From an uncultured Clostridia bacterium (GTDB taxonomy: Bacteria; Bacillota; Clostridia; TANB77; UBA1234), in assembly GCA_934132775.1 (NCBI GenBank), contig CAKPAA010000010.1:1-64000 (forward strand): a stretch of 64,000 nucleotides of DNA, written 5' to 3'. The translations under genes and the position numbers were made by a program. Positions 41,628-51,409 of the stretch are shown one piece after another. The first letter of the stretch is position 1, and each line of letters opens with the position of its first letter. Under the pieces are notes generated by a model. That model saw nothing but the letters and a program-made list of their open reading frames with translations. It made no database searches and had not been told where the DNA came from.

Positions 41628-44147
41628 CTAATCTTCATATCCCCTATATATTACTGCAACTCCACTTAGTTCATCAAATGCAATTCTATCGTCTGATTTT
41701 AGTGTGAATGTATTTCTGTCTGCAAATTCTGCATATGTGAATTCCCAGTCACCAGTTTTTCCTGTTTTTCCAACTCTCGCAAATACGAATCTGTATTCTG
41801 CGAGGTAATATGTCTTTCCGTTGAAAGTATATGTGTCTTCTCTTAAATCCAATAATTCTTTTGTTCCAGCAACCTCTGCTACTTTGCCACCTGTAACGTG
41901 TTCTACGCAAATATCATTTTTATATCCTATAAAGGCTGTTTTAAATCTTTCTTTTATTGTTATATAGTCTTTATCGTTTACTTCAAATGTTACTAGTTCG
42001 CCTTCTTCAGCATCTCCACTATACATATTGTATCTTGTTGTAGTTCTGCCTATAACTGAAAGTCTAGCACTAACAACTTGTATTATTTTTAAATCATTTT
42101 TTCCTTCTTTGTTTCCTTCTTTGTCGAAACTAATATCTGAAATTCTAGCTATTTGGTAATTCACTTTGTTAACAGCCGATTCTACAACTAAAACTTCTAT
42201 ATCCATTTTTTCATTGTAGAAAATATGAATTTTATACTTCGATAAATCACCTAGCGCCTCAACCTCTTTATATTTACTAACTGAACATTCTGCAATCTTA
42301 TCAATAGAATTGTCTTCGTATTTTTTTGTAACTTTTAAAATTATTGTGTCTTCTGTTAATGTATATTCTCCAAAAGCTTCATTGTAATACTCATCTTTCG
42401 AATCATATAAGAATGATACATCTTCAAACTTTTTGCTTTTATCAACTATTTCATACGCACCTGCTACTTTGCCTTTAATTTTAGAAAGTGCTACCAAATC
42501 TCCAACATCGCAGTAAAATTTTGAAGGTACTTTGTATGAAACTTTTTCTCCATTTAAGTCAACACCTTTTATTGTATATTTATCGCTTTCAGGTGCAACT
42601 CCCGAAGCCGTAACATATACAAATTGGTATTCACTGTCTTCATATTTCTTATCGATATTCTCGTCTTTGTATTTACCAAACTCAATCTTATAAATTTCTT
42701 CAGCAACATTCAAATAAAAAGTAATATCCCTTGGCATCAATTTTTCAAGTTCTTTTTTATCCATATCTTCTGAATAATTATATGTCTCTTTATCTCCATC
42801 AATTGTGTAAACACAGTCGTTTGCAACTATATATCTATCCCCATCGATGTAAAGATTATCTAAATCTTTGTAATTTGTAATAGTTCCAGTTATTGTCTTA
42901 GTTTCATACGTATAAAGAGCATCTTTTATAAGTGCTGTTACAACAGCGTTTTTAGGAATATCGCTCCATTTTACTTTTTTACCATTTTTAATTACTGCTG
43001 CATCTGATGTAGTATATTCTTCGCCATTTATTAAAACGGCTCCTACAACATAATTCTCATCGTTTTTGTCAGATTTATTTGAAGAATTTACTTTTATTTC
43101 ATTAACTAAGATAGAGTCAGATGGATTAACATACACAACTCTATATATAATTTCTCCATCCTTTGATGTGACTAAATATGCGTATTTCGCAGAATTTAAA
43201 GAGCCATAAGAAACTTTATTTCTAGCACGTTTTAAGTCATATCCTTGGCTTTCCAAATAAAAAATTGGCCCTGCAACTATTTTTGAATTAGCAATATCAT
43301 CATCTATTGAGAATCCATACATAACTTCATTCTTTTTGTCATACACTCCCGAAGCAGTTGCACCAAGTGCATAAATAGGAATATCAGAAGCTGTCGTGTA
43401 CTCTTTGCCACCAATTTTTATCGTAATCATGTCTCCTGATTCCCCAACAACACCAGAAACAGTTCCTTTTATATTTGTATAATCAGGAAATAACACTTCA
43501 AGTTGAGGAATATCTGAATATGTATAGTTCAAGCCTGTTTTATCGTTTTCAGAAGAAATAACCCATCTATCTGACACTAGCATATTCCACCAAAGTACTG
43601 CAACATCTCCACGTTTTGCAGAAGATGTAAAGGCATTAAAAGTAGACATGCCTTGGTTTAATTTTAAGTCAAACATCTTTTTAGTATAGTTTGAATACCA
43701 AGGAGCTACGCTTTCGTCTATATTCAAGTAGCCTAAAATTCTTAAAACAATTGCTACTGTTTCAGCATAAGATACTTCTTTTTCAGGTTTGAAAGTTCCA
43801 TCTTGATATCCTTTCAAAAGACCTAAATCACAGGCAACTCTTATATAATTTCTTGCCCAATGGTCTTTTTTTACATCAGAAAAACCTGCACTAAAATCCA
43901 TACTATCCGCATATTCTTGAAGTCCTCTCGTATAAACTATCATTTTTGCAAGTTCAGCTCTGGTTATTCCTTTATTTGGTGCAAAAGTGTTTTCTGAGAT
44001 ACCATTTATAACTCCTAATTCAGCTATTCTTTCAACAACGCCCTCATACTGAGTGCCTTTAATATCGTAAAACGTGGCACCAAAACTCACGCACGATAGG
44101 CATAACACAAGGCACGAAATAAATAAACAAACTTTAAATTTTTTCAT
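41628..44147 (-). CDS. SLH-domain surface protein
   Basis: 839 residues from ATG 44147 (MKKFKVCLFISCLVLCLS) after GGAGGCAG; the frame is open upstream without a ribosome binding site. Signal peptide (~1-24), then three S-layer homology domains (~25-75, ~85-145, ~150-195; marks ITRAELAKMIVYTRG and YAETVAIVLRILGY, the third degenerate). The remaining ~640 residues are beta-rich with small repeating units such as VNGKEYTT-like and GDRYIVAND strands. SLH domains bind pyruvylated secondary wall polymer, which CsaB (32.9-34.0 kb) would make. No hydrolase motif is visible in the long region, so the role is probably structural or adhesive. Confidence 0.9.
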   Translation of the reverse strand: MKKFKVCLFISCLVLCLSCVSFGATFYDIKGTQYEGVVERIAELGVINGISENTFAPNKGITRAELAKMIVYTRGLQEYADSMDFSAGFSDVKKDHWARNYIRVACDLGLLKGYQDGTFKPEKEVSYAETVAIVLRILGYLNIDESVAPWYSNYTKKMFDLKLNQGMSTFNAFTSSAKRGDVAVLWWNMLVSDRWVISSENDKTGLNYTYSDIPQLEVLFPDYTNIKGTVSGVVGESGDMITIKIGGKEYTTASDIPIYALGATASGVYDKKNEVMYGFSIDDDIANSKIVAGPIFYLESQGYDLKRARNKVSYGSLNSAKYAYLVTSKDGEIIYRVVYVNPSDSILVNEIKVNSSNKSDKNDENYVVGAVLINGEEYTTSDAAVIKNGKKVKWSDIPKNAVVTALIKDALYTYETKTITGTITNYKDLDNLYIDGDRYIVANDCVYTIDGDKETYNYSEDMDKKELEKLMPRDITFYLNVAEEIYKIEFGKYKDENIDKKYEDSEYQFVYVTASGVAPESDKYTIKGVDLNGEKVSYKVPSKFYCDVGDLVALSKIKGKVAGAYEIVDKSKKFEDVSFLYDSKDEYYNEAFGEYTLTEDTIILKVTKKYEDNSIDKIAECSVSKYKEVEALGDLSKYKIHIFYNEKMDIEVLVVESAVNKVNYQIARISDISFDKEGNKEGKNDLKIIQVVSARLSVIGRTTTRYNMYSGDAEEGELVTFEVNDKDYITIKERFKTAFIGYKNDICVEHVTGGKVAEVAGTKELLDLREDTYTFNGKTYYLAEYRFVFARVGKTGKTGDWEFTYAEFADRNTFTLKSDDRIAFDELSGVAVIYRGYED

Positions 44148-44250
44148 TAGTACTGCCTCCCAAATTAAAATTCCTATTATAATTATATATGATAAATAAA
44201 AAAGTGCAAACACAATAATGCCAATTTTATTAAAACTTTACACTCTTCCA

Positions 44251-45336
44251 TCAATTCCACTTATACCTCGTTTTTAGGTTATTAAAAATACTAAAATTAT
44301 TCTTTTGTCTTTGTATTCTTCCAACAACAATAAATGGCTGAACTTCTTGCTTCTTAGCAAATTCAATAATACTTGATTCTGTCAAAGTCTTATTATTTAT
44401 AAATTTATTATATTCTTCTTCATTTATCAAAGCTTTTTTAGCAAACTCATCTGCTTTGTCTTCCATATCTGACTTTGAATTTTCAAAGTCTATGAAGTTA
44501 GAATTAGCTATATCTCCATTTAATAAGTGACCTATTTCGTGAAATAAAGTAAACCAAAATATATCTGCAAAAGCTCCTCTAATAGTCATAGATAATATTA
44601 TCTTACTATCATTTTTCTTTATAAATCCTTGTACTGGTGCTCCTGTAAAGTTCTTTACAACTTGAAAAACAACTCCACACTCCGAAAATATTTTAGTTAA
44701 TTCGCTTATTGCATCGTTTATTTTCAGAAACATACATTTTTTAATATTTTTAATATTTTTTCTTAATTTTTCTTCATCGTAATCAGCCTCTACATTAGTT
44801 CTTTCAGAAAGTAAATCACATATTCTCAACCACACATAAAGTACATATATATTAGTTTCAACAGTTTGAGATTTTCTAAAAGCTGCCTGACTTGTAACTA
44901 AATTATTTATATATGTTAGATTATTAACATTACATATACTTCTTAATTCTATTATTTGAGAAATCACACTATTTGTTTTGTCCATTAAGTTTAAATTTTC
45001 TGCGTATTTTATTACTTCTTTCAATGTCTTTACTATATTAACTTCGTTTTCATCAATTTCCTCTTGCTCTCTATATTCCAATATTTCTTTATCATATATT
45101 CCTTGTAAATTTATCCAAAAACTTGCAGGCATTCCAAAAACATATTCTAGGCTCTTTGCAAAAGCTGGTGATATACCCTTTTTTCCATTTACAACTTCAC
45201 TAATATGTTTCGGAGAAAAACCGGTTCTGATAGCTAATTCTTCTTGATTCATATTCTTTTCTTCAAGGACTTCTTTTATAGTTTCTCCTGGATGAATAAT
45301 AAAATCAAGGGATAATCCATTCATTCTTTCCACCAT
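44251..45336 (-). CDS. higA: HigA-type antitoxin fused to an ImmA/IrrE-like metalloprotease domain
   Basis: 361 residues; ATG 45336 (ATG 45324 is also possible). The N-terminus IHPGETIKEVLEEKNMNQEELAIRTGFSPKHIS is the HigA XRE domain (~12-75), with a helical middle (~90-230) and then a C-terminal zinc-protease domain with FHEIGHLLNGD (HExxH, ~287) and a downstream EDKADEFAKKAL. Such fusions are known in the HigA family; most HigA are only ~100 residues. It overlaps the toxin gene by 32 bases. The DNA-binding half probably represses the operon through the palindrome upstream of the toxin. Confidence 0.88.
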   Translation of the reverse strand: MVERMNGLSLDFIIHPGETIKEVLEEKNMNQEELAIRTGFSPKHISEVVNGKKGISPAFAKSLEYVFGMPASFWINLQGIYDKEILEYREQEEIDENEVNIVKTLKEVIKYAENLNLMDKTNSVISQIIELRSICNVNNLTYINNLVTSQAAFRKSQTVETNIYVLYVWLRICDLLSERTNVEADYDEEKLRKNIKNIKKCMFLKINDAISELTKIFSECGVVFQVVKNFTGAPVQGFIKKNDSKIILSMTIRGAFADIFWFTLFHEIGHLLNGDIANSNFIDFENSKSDMEDKADEFAKKALINEEEYNKFINNKTLTESSIIEFAKKQEVQPFIVVGRIQRQKNNFSIFNNLKTRYKWN

Positions 45337-45655
45337 GATAATCCAACACTCCTTTTATATCTATTTTCTTACACTCTTTTAAACTCTCTATGTCCAAATT
45401 TGTTTCTAGTGGTTCAATAACTATTCTATAATTAGCTGTTATTGATATTCCAAAACATTTGTTTAAACTTCCACTTAACGGATGAGGATTTCCAAATCTT
45501 AACTTCGTTAAATATTCATTTAAATTATTTGATGCTTCTAATTGATTCAGCCTTTGCTTAACTTTTCTTCCGATTTCTAAGCCGACTTTTCTTTGTAAAG
45601 TTTTCGCATCACAGAGTATTCTTCGCACTTTTTCGTCTCTATATTCTAATTGCAA
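45305..45655 (-). CDS. higB: HigB/RelE-superfamily toxin
   Basis: 116 residues; TTG 45655 after AAGAAGGTG. RelE fold: long helices with RKVGLEIGRKVKQRLNQL, then LTKLRFGNPHPLSGSLNKCF and ISITANYRIVIEPL, ending ILDYHGG-like GVLDYHGGKNEW, matching HigB mRNA interferases (plasmid-killer family). It is the first gene of the pair; HigA follows with overlapping frame, so the antitoxin is translated by coupling. Confidence 0.87.
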   Translation of the reverse strand: MQLEYRDEKVRRILCDAKTLQRKVGLEIGRKVKQRLNQLEASNNLNEYLTKLRFGNPHPLSGSLNKCFGISITANYRIVIEPLETNLDIESLKECKKIDIKGVLDYHGGKNEWIIP

Positions 45656-45674
45656 TTTTTCACCTTCTTAAAGA

Positions 45675-45726
45675 AAATTACCTATTAGGTAATTTATATT
45701 ATACTATCATTGCTATCGTATTGCAA
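45675..45726 (-). promoter_or_regulatory. Promoter and operator of the HigBA system
   Basis: TTGCAA (45721-45726), 17-base spacer, TATAAT (45698-45703), followed at once by a perfect palindrome AAATTACCT-ATT-AGGTAATTT (45675-45695). Position and symmetry fit autorepression by HigA. Confidence 0.78.
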
Positions 45727-45865
45727 GTGAATTGCAATTATTTTACAATTTATCATTATATTTTTATTTATTTAGCTGCATTAAATAACTTAAAGCAATA
45801 TTTTGGAGATAATGTAAACTTTTTTGCTATCTTAAAATTATGGTACAAAAACTTTTCATTAACGC

Positions 45866-45900
45866 AAAGAGACTCGTATTTTCGAAATACGAATCTCTTT
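45866..45900 (-). terminator. Terminator after the repeat surface protein gene
   Basis: 16-bp stem with one mismatch and a 3-base loop (AAAGAGA..CGTATTT / AAATACG..TCTCTTT). It lies 53 bases after the stop of the gene at 45954 and can act on both strands. Confidence 0.75.
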
Positions 45901-45953
45901 TTCTAAAATATTAACATTTAATTCACTCGTGCTTTAAATTAAATTGTTTATAT

Positions 45954-48900
45954 CTACTGAACTTCCACTGCTGATGTGTTTCCACATTTATCGTATGCTT
46001 CTATTCTGTCGCCTGTTTTTAAAGTTATTCCGTAATCTGATTCTAATTTAGCATAAGTGATTTTTCCGCCTGTTAATAAAACTGTCTTGTCGTTTATTTT
46101 TATTACTTGAACTAAGTTGTTTTCAGCATCTGAAACTTGAATTTCTGTCGCACCTAGCGATATTGTTGGAGCATTTAATTCTACCATTACATCTGTTTTA
46201 ATCTCTGTGCTTTCAAGTCTATTGCCTGCCATATCAACGATTGCACTATCATCAAATATCAAGCAAACAGTTCCCTTGCCTCTTAGATTATCAACTGTAA
46301 TTGTATAATACTCACCTGACATTATCTGTGTTCCTTCTTGTTGTGGTCCATATACAGTTGGTAATGTAATTGAAGTAATGTTCATTCCATAATCTGTTGA
46401 ATATGTGACATCTCCATTATCATCTTTTACTGCAATCTTTATATTAGCTCCTGTTAACTTGTTCGCAAAGTCATAGTTTTCATCTTTAACTAAGAACTTA
46501 AACGAGGTGCTGTTAATTCCGTTATTTCCAACATATTTTTGTAGTAACATTGTGCTGTCACTTGCCATTTCACTAATCTTTCCAACACTATCTCTTACCC
46601 AAGCATAAACTGTATGCTCACCATCTTTATTAGGTAATGTGTATAGTATTGTTTCTGTGAATGGAATCCAACCAGCAGAACTTTCTGCCTGACTAGTTGT
46701 TAATAGTTGATTACTTAATAATATTTCTTTAACACCTGTATCATCCTCAGCTTTTACTTGAATGAATACTTCAGCTGTAAACGTGTAATCTTCAGCTATA
46801 TCAAATAATTTTATTACTGGTACTGCATTATCAATATTCTTTATCGTTATTGCTTTATCATACATAGTAACATTTCCAACTAAGTCTCTAACGAATAGAT
46901 ACCAAGTACCGTTCGTTGTTATTTCTGCATCAAATGAAACCAAGTTTTCAGATAAATCTAATTTCTTCCACGTTGTTGGTGTTGACTGACTGCTTGAAAT
47001 TGAATATGCGTAAACGCCTGATTCCATATCATTTGCTCTAACTGTTACAATTACTTTTGTTGTGAATGTATCACTATCATAAGCAACATTTTCAATAATT
47101 GGAGCATTTTTATCTATATTATTAACTAGTGCTTCACCTGTAACAACATTATTATAAATATCATAAACTTCAAAATAGTAATATCCATTTTCATCAACAG
47201 TTACTGTTGCAACGTTGTTTGTCAATGTAATATCGTCTCCTGAATGAGTTCCACCTGTAAATGTTACTTTGTGAATTCCTGCTCCGCTGTCAACAATTGT
47301 TATCTGCAATATTGTGTCATTAGCTCTCCACTCTGGTGTTATATTCTCAACTTTAACCGTAGGTAATGCTACAATTAAGAAGGTTAGACTTCTTTCGCCC
47401 TTGTAATCTCCATCACCTGTGATTATAACTGTTGCCGTTCCAACCTCTACATTGTCTTTGTATACTAATGTATAATCTGTATTAAATACTAATTCTTTAC
47501 CAGTGTAATTATCATAAATAAACACGCCTGGTCTCTTTTCATTTCCATCATAAACTAAAACTTCTTGTCCTAAAACTGCATCAAGCTCATTGATATTTCT
47601 AGCTTTAACTGGTCCAACAATAGCAGTCAAAACTTTTGTGTTATAATTATCGGCAGTCACTGTAACCTGAGTATAAATATATTTGCCAACTAAGTCTCTG
47701 TCAATAGTTAAAATATCATTTGATTCTGGCACACCATAGTTATCATTTAATCTTGTTCCGCCCTCTGTTGAGTTTGCAAGATTATAGAACCACTCAAATG
47801 TAAGCTCTGCACTTGCAGGAACAACATTTGAAAAGTCTATGTGTAGCTGTCCACCATAAGTTGGGTCTCCACTAATTGTAACATATCCTGTAATTTCTGC
47901 TGGTGTAATTTCAAAATTCTTTGTAATAATACCTACATAATTTCCAATGCCAATAATCGTTACTGTGGCTGTGCCTACATCTATGTTGTCCGTATAGTCC
48001 ACAACATAATCAACGCCTTCTTCTATCGCTGCCCCATTATTAGTAACTGTAATTTGTGGTTCAATTTCAACGCCAGTGTATACATAAGAATCCTTAGCCA
48101 ATGTGATTTCCATATTGCTTATGTCAGCACTTTCTATATTGATGGTTCTAATTATTTCATCAACTTTCGTTGTAGTTGTTGTGCCTGGTTTTGTGTAGTT
48201 TAGAACGTATTTAACTTCGTTTTTTCCTACAACGCTTGTGTCAACAGGAAGCCCTGAAACACTCAATGTATAGCCATATTTTGTATACTCTGTTCTATCT
48301 CTACTTCCAAATCCAAACACAGTAACACCAGCATCTTTTGTTTCGTCATATGTGCTTCCAGGTACAATTTCTACTGGATTATCTCCTGCAAGTTCTAACA
48401 TTGGACGAATACGATATAAGTCTCCATTTTCGTCTCTGCTATCAGCAAATATAGTTGAATAATTTTCTGCTTGCTCATATAGCTTTTCAGATTCAGGATC
48501 TGGGACGTATAAAATTGCATTAGATAAAGTATTTAAATATGTGTTATTGCTGCCATCGTTCAATAATTTCATAGCTTGATCAGATGAAACAATTTTATTG
48601 TTTAATATAATAGCTTTTAGGCTCGAACAATCACAAAACATATAACTCATATCTGTTACTTTCGATGTATCAAAATTGCTTATATTTATTTCAGTCAAAT
48701 TAGCACACGAATAGAACATGTCATACATTGTTGTTACATTAGATGTAACAAAATTGCTTACATCTAATGTCGTTAAACTACTACAATTATAAAACATTCT
48801 ATCCATATTTGTTACTTTAGATGTGTTAAAATTACTAACATTTAAATCAGTTAGACTTTTACATTTAGAAAACATGTAACTCATATTTGTTACATTTGAC

Positions 48901-50780
48901 GTATTAAAATTTTCTAAGCCAACTATACTTGTTGATGACATGCTTTCATCATATCCTGCAAACATATATGACATATTTGTTACTTTTGAAGTATCAAAAT
49001 TACTTACATCTAACTTTGTTAAACTACTACAATCGGAAAACATATAATGCATATCTGTTACTTTAGATGTGTTAAAATTACTAACATTTAAATCAGTCAA
49101 ATTAGCACACGAATTGAATATGCCATGCATTGTTCTTACATTTGATGTATCAAAATTGCTTACATTTAATTTTGTTAAACTCCTACAATTGTAAAACATA
49201 TTTGTCATATTAGTCACATTTGATGTATTGAAATTACTTACATCTAATTTTGTTAAGCTACTACAACTGTAAAACATATTTGCCATACTAGTCACATTTG
49301 ATGTATTAAAATTTTCTATGCCAACTATACTTGTTAATGACATGCTTTTAGTAGATCCTGCAAACATATCTGACATATCTGTTACTTTTGAAGTATCAAA
49401 ATTGCTTACATCAATAGTTTCTATACTATTAGTATCATAGAACATGCGACCCATATCTGTTACATTTGATGTATTAAATCCACTTACATCTAACTTTGTT
49501 AAACTCGTACAATAGGAAAACATACAATCCATATCTGTTACTTTAGATGTGTTAAAATTACTAACATTTAAATCAGTTAGACTTTCACAATCACAAAACA
49601 TATAACTCATATCTGTTACTTTAGATGTATTAAAATTACTAACATTTAAATCAGTTAGACTTTCACAATAATAAAACATATCTTTCATTGTTGTTACATT
49701 TGACGTATTGAAATTACTTACATCTAATTTTGTTAAACTCCTACAATTGTTAAACATATATGTCATATTAGTCACATTTGACGTATTGAAATTACTTACA
49801 TCTAATTTTGTTAAACTCCTACAATCGCTAAACATACTTCTCATACTAGTCACATTTGATGTATTAAATTTACTCACGTTTATTTCAGTCAAATTAGCAC
49901 GCGACTCGAACATGCCTTCCATTCTTGTTACATTTGAGGTATTAAAATTTTCTAATCCAACTATACTTGTTAATGACGTGCCTTCAAAAAATCTCGCAAA
50001 CATATACGACATATCTGTTACTTTTGAAGTATCAAAATTGCTTACATCAATAGTTTTTATATTCTTAGTATTATAGAACATGTTATTCATTCTTGTCACA
50101 TTTGATGTACTTAATAATTCAAGGCCATTAATCTCTGTTAAGTTAGCATAATCTGCAAAGAATGAATCGGCATTTGATGGTAAATATATCTTGTTCTCTC
50201 CTTTAGTACCTATATATAAATCATATCTGCCACTAACTGTCGATGAAGGCACTACAAAAGCTAATATTTCTTTGCTTCCTTCTTTATTTGAAACATCCCA
50301 TGTTGCTTCCGTTCCATTCGGAGCATCAATCCCTCTTTTAAAAGTTATTGTACTTATTTTATTTGCTGTATATTTTGTCATATTACTTCTAAGCGCTCCT
50401 AAAGCGTAATGAGTTGTTACTCCATTTACACTACTTCCTGATTCACGTGGCATTATATACGTATTAGTAATTATTAATTCCGCCCCAAACGTCGTCCTTA
50501 TCTCAGTCTCTATATTTTCAGGTTCAGCCTCATCTAATTCTTGTGAAGTATATAATTCACTTGCACGTGCACTTTTAGGCGCATTTGTAGCAAGCTCTCC
50601 TTCTTCATAAGTTTTATCGTTTTCTATATTAACTTCGGTGTCTGCAACGTTTTGCTTTTGTTGCTCTGACCTATCAAATTCGCCATATTTATTTTGTTGC
50701 ATTACATTTGAAATGCCAAAGCTGAATACTAATGTTGTAAGCACGCTTAAAATAATAACTAATTTTCTTTGAAGTTTCAT
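45954..50780 (-). CDS. Giant secreted protein with BspA/DUF285-type repeats and Ig-like domains
   Basis: 1608 residues; ATG 50780 after GAAAGGGG. Signal peptide or anchor (~1-27), a spacer of ~190 residues, 19 repeats of ~24-26 residues (~220-725) with the pattern F-N/D-TSNVT-M--MF--C-SLT-LDVSNFN, an Ig-like DUF5011-type domain (~770-850), two or three bacterial beta-sandwich domains (~870-1160; SYVYTGVEIEPQITV and DYVVDYTDNIDVGTATVTI), and further beta domains to the end. No LPXTG or SLH anchor is seen, so attachment is unclear. Proteins of this type act in adhesion in oral and gut bacteria. Confidence 0.9.
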   Translation of the reverse strand: MKLQRKLVIILSVLTTLVFSFGISNVMQQNKYGEFDRSEQQKQNVADTEVNIENDKTYEEGELATNAPKSARASELYTSQELDEAEPENIETEIRTTFGAELIITNTYIMPRESGSSVNGVTTHYALGALRSNMTKYTANKISTITFKRGIDAPNGTEATWDVSNKEGSKEILAFVVPSSTVSGRYDLYIGTKGENKIYLPSNADSFFADYANLTEINGLELLSTSNVTRMNNMFYNTKNIKTIDVSNFDTSKVTDMSYMFARFFEGTSLTSIVGLENFNTSNVTRMEGMFESRANLTEINVSKFNTSNVTSMRSMFSDCRSLTKLDVSNFNTSNVTNMTYMFNNCRSLTKLDVSNFNTSNVTTMKDMFYYCESLTDLNVSNFNTSKVTDMSYMFCDCESLTDLNVSNFNTSKVTDMDCMFSYCTSLTKLDVSGFNTSNVTDMGRMFYDTNSIETIDVSNFDTSKVTDMSDMFAGSTKSMSLTSIVGIENFNTSNVTSMANMFYSCSSLTKLDVSNFNTSNVTNMTNMFYNCRSLTKLNVSNFDTSNVRTMHGIFNSCANLTDLNVSNFNTSKVTDMHYMFSDCSSLTKLDVSNFDTSKVTNMSYMFAGYDESMSSTSIVGLENFNTSNVTNMSYMFSKCKSLTDLNVSNFNTSKVTNMDRMFYNCSSLTTLDVSNFVTSNVTTMYDMFYSCANLTEINISNFDTSKVTDMSYMFCDCSSLKAIILNNKIVSSDQAMKLLNDGSNNTYLNTLSNAILYVPDPESEKLYEQAENYSTIFADSRDENGDLYRIRPMLELAGDNPVEIVPGSTYDETKDAGVTVFGFGSRDRTEYTKYGYTLSVSGLPVDTSVVGKNEVKYVLNYTKPGTTTTTKVDEIIRTINIESADISNMEITLAKDSYVYTGVEIEPQITVTNNGAAIEEGVDYVVDYTDNIDVGTATVTIIGIGNYVGIITKNFEITPAEITGYVTISGDPTYGGQLHIDFSNVVPASAELTFEWFYNLANSTEGGTRLNDNYGVPESNDILTIDRDLVGKYIYTQVTVTADNYNTKVLTAIVGPVKARNINELDAVLGQEVLVYDGNEKRPGVFIYDNYTGKELVFNTDYTLVYKDNVEVGTATVIITGDGDYKGERSLTFLIVALPTVKVENITPEWRANDTILQITIVDSGAGIHKVTFTGGTHSGDDITLTNNVATVTVDENGYYYFEVYDIYNNVVTGEALVNNIDKNAPIIENVAYDSDTFTTKVIVTVRANDMESGVYAYSISSSQSTPTTWKKLDLSENLVSFDAEITTNGTWYLFVRDLVGNVTMYDKAITIKNIDNAVPVIKLFDIAEDYTFTAEVFIQVKAEDDTGVKEILLSNQLLTTSQAESSAGWIPFTETILYTLPNKDGEHTVYAWVRDSVGKISEMASDSTMLLQKYVGNNGINSTSFKFLVKDENYDFANKLTGANIKIAVKDDNGDVTYSTDYGMNITSITLPTVYGPQQEGTQIMSGEYYTITVDNLRGKGTVCLIFDDSAIVDMAGNRLESTEIKTDVMVELNAPTISLGATEIQVSDAENNLVQVIKINDKTVLLTGGKITYAKLESDYGITLKTGDRIEAYDKCGNTSAVEVQ
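48600..50120 (-). repeat. Nineteen tandem DUF285/BspA-type repeats with a higher-order unit
   Basis: Each unit carries TSNVT or TSKVT followed by a M--MF core. Three units (2, 10 and 15) are followed by the insertion TSIVGLENFNTSNVT or TSIVGIENFNTSNVT, marking a longer block of five to eight units that has been copied. Some neighbouring units are almost identical at DNA level, which suggests recent recombination. Confidence 0.9.
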
Positions 50781-51292
50781 AATAGACTTTCCCCTTTCAT
50801 CTTCTGCACATTAAAATATTTTTAGCTTTTCGTTTTTGTCATTTTGTTTTTAATTTGTTTCACATTTGACTTAAACTTTTAGCTTTAATTTCTTTAATTC
50901 ACATCTAAGCAAATTATAACTAGTTAAATTCACTTTGTAAACACACGTATACGCGCGCATATAGAAATAAGTAGGGTTTGAAAGATTTACCAACGACAAA
51001 GGCACTTACGGAAATACTTTTTAGCTTGTTAATAAAATGGTTATTTTTTACCTTATATTAAATTTCCGTTACAGTTTTATTACAAACTTGTTACATTGTT
51101 TGTAATTTTTTGCAATATTTTCTCAAAATTATGTATCCGTAGGATGTGCGTTTGCTTTTTATACGTACAATTTATACAATAATTGGAATTTTAATAAGAA
51201 ATATTGGAAATATAATAATTATTATTTAGTCTTATATAAAACGCTAATTTATATATGTTATAGATATTCTTTTGACCATTTGCCTTTAAACA
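50781..51292. other. Long intergenic stretch upstream of the repeat surface protein
   Basis: No credible gene. It holds the leader and presumably the promoter of the gene at 45954-50780. A run of alternating purine-pyrimidine (CACACGTATACGCGCGCATATA, about 50941-50962, given here only as its type) is the only notable local feature. Confidence 0.5.
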
Positions 51293-51346
51293 GAAAAAAG
51301 TCTATGTATATTACATTGAATTTTCATTCACGAATATACATAGACT
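51293..51346 (-). terminator. Terminator of the acpS-metG-tatD-trpS operon
   Basis: 14-bp perfect stem (51333-51346 with 51299-51312), 20-base loop, then six T on the minus strand, 64 bases after trpS. Confidence 0.88.
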
Positions 51347-51409
51347 CTTATTTAAAATTTGATTATATTTAAATATCAAAGTTTTAGTAAAATATGCTTC
51401 TACATTTAT

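Noticed and set aside
48600..50120. CRISPR-like array
   Set aside because: The regular spacing is protein-coding (24-26-codon units); the 'spacers' are coding and related to each other, and no cas genes are nearby.
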